From Desulfovibrionales bacterium (GTDB lineage: Bacteria; Desulfobacterota; Desulfovibrionia; Desulfovibrionales; Desulfomicrobiaceae), in assembly GCA_012727515.1 (NCBI GenBank), contig JAAYGZ010000222.1, forward strand, positions 1-6,205: a stretch of DNA of 6,205 nt, given 5' to 3'. The translations under genes were made by a program, and so were the position numbers. Positions within the stretch are counted from its first letter, which is position 1, and each line of letters begins with the position of its first letter. Below, piece after piece: positions 5,984 to 6,205 of the stretch. Under the pieces are notes generated by a model that worked only from the letters and a program-made list of their open reading frames with translations, made no database searches and was not told the origin of the DNA.

Positions 5984-6049
5984 TGTCATCCCGAGCGGAG
6001 TCGAGGGATCTCGAGATTCCTCCACTCGTTACACTCGGTCGGAATGACA
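5984..6049. repeat. REP-like palindromic element
   Basis: The 5' arm starts TGTCATCCCGAGCGGAG and the 3' arm ends GGTCGGAATGACA, so the ends are inverted copies (TGTCATYCCGA). The centre is the perfect 10-bp palindrome ATCTCGAGAT (6008-6017). The arms are unequal (29 and 37 nt), giving a long imperfect hairpin. This TGTCATCCCGAGCG type of repeat is familiar from intergenic regions of many bacterial genomes. It has no coding capacity, so the reading frame that crosses it is spurious. It may act on transcript stability between kinase and regulator. Confidence 0.82.
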
Positions 6050-6079
6050 AGCAAAAATTTGTCTATTACCTTAGAGACA

Positions 6080-6095
6080 AGGCTTGGCATTTGTC
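6080..6095 (+). promoter_or_regulatory. Weak candidate -24/-12 promoter for the response regulator gene
   Basis: AGGCTTGGCATTTGTC keeps GGC at the -24 block and TTG at the -12 block with correct spacing, and has T for C at the -12 block, as the operon promoter also does. It lies about 80 nt before the ATG at 6174. The sequence also contains TTGGCA, which resembles a -35 box, but no good -10 follows at normal spacing. No copy of the palindromic operator was seen nearby, so this stays weak. Confidence 0.25.
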
Positions 6096-6162
6096 CTTAA
6101 CATATGCTCATGACATGAAAACGCTGAATTCTTGTACAGGATTAATCAACGTTTCCTCAAAA

Positions 6163-6167
6163 AGGGG
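6163..6167 (+). promoter_or_regulatory. Ribosome binding site of the response regulator, in a small hairpin loop
   Basis: AGGGG lies six bases before the ATG at 6174. It falls in the loop of a 5-bp stem CCTCA (6155-6159) with TGAGG (6168-6172), which would present the site to the ribosome or slightly modulate translation. Confidence 0.5.
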
Positions 6168-6173
6168 TGAGGC

Positions 6174-6205
6174 ATGAGAGAGCCGTTTCCTGTGCTGCTT
6201 ATTGA
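6174..6205 (+). CDS. Start of a response regulator (partial, cut by right edge)
   Basis: The visible codons encode MREPFPVLLI and then the first two bases (GA) of a D or E codon. The hydrophobic strand VLLI followed by an acidic residue is the usual beginning of a receiver domain (compare LLIVDDE in the receiver-Lon gene). The ATG has AGGGG six bases upstream. Its position after a histidine kinase supports a cognate regulator. Together with the -24/-12 promoter and palindromes upstream of the exporter operon, it is likely to be of the NtrC/sigma-54 activator type, but the ATPase and DNA-binding domains lie outside the window. Confidence 0.6.
   Translation, partial: MREPFPVLLI

Larger units (their letters stand above)
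5936..6173. other. Spacer between kinase and response regulator
   Basis: The 238-bp gap holds the REP-like element, a small inverted repeat TTGTCT (6059-6064) / AGACAA (6075-6080), the weak promoter candidate and the regulator ribosome binding site. No standard intrinsic terminator follows the kinase stop, so read-through from kinase into regulator is possible. Confidence 0.6.

Noticed and set aside
5983..6177. Plus-strand frame of 64 codons after the kinase
   Set aside because: It runs through the REP-like repeat and into the regulator start, with no ribosome binding site.

Overview
The window looks like chromosome from a sulfate-reducing deltaproteobacterium of the Desulfovibrio type (Desulfovibrionales). 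This is inferred from moderate GC, the protein flavour, and the combination of a Lon-like protease, a TauE/SafE membrane protein, a PAS histidine kinase and a response regulator. From memory only, and not checked, D. vulgaris Hildenborough has a similar neighbourhood near DVU3303-DVU3305 (putative ATP-dependent protease, sensory box kinase, sigma-54 response regulator).

Layout. (1) Positions 1-1196, minus strand: the N-terminal 398 codons of a Lon-family AAA+ protein that runs off the left edge. A complete response-regulator receiver domain sits inside the Lon fold, between the last pre-AAA helix and the Walker A motif. (2) Positions 1197-1454: a divergent control region with four copies of a 15-bp palindrome (GYTGYNTTNTRCAAC), a perfect IHF consensus and a -24/-12 (sigma-54) promoter reading right. 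(3) Positions 1455-3631, plus strand: an apparent operon of a 57-residue protein, a 175-residue Usp-like protein, a 95-residue two-helix membrane protein and a 348-residue TauE/SafE permease. It ends at a strong intrinsic terminator (3665-3687). (4) Positions 3827-5935: a soluble histidine kinase with three PAS domains. (5) Positions 5936-6173: a spacer holding a REP-like palindromic element. (6) Positions 6174-6205: the first codons of a protein beginning like a response-regulator receiver domain, cut by the right edge.

Likely logic (inference): the cytosolic kinase senses a signal through its PAS domains and phosphorylates the downstream regulator. If that regulator is a sigma-54 activator, it would bind the palindromes, IHF would bend the DNA, and the exporter operon would fire. 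The receiver inside the Lon-like protein is a second possible phosphorylation target, so one kinase might control both a transporter operon and a protease or unfoldase. The transported substrate and the signal cannot be read from the sequence; TauE/SafE relatives move sulfite and organosulfonate-type anions.

Most remarkable are the receiver nested in Lon and the near-textbook sigma-54 control region beside it. Remaining open reading frames on both strands look like shadows of these genes.
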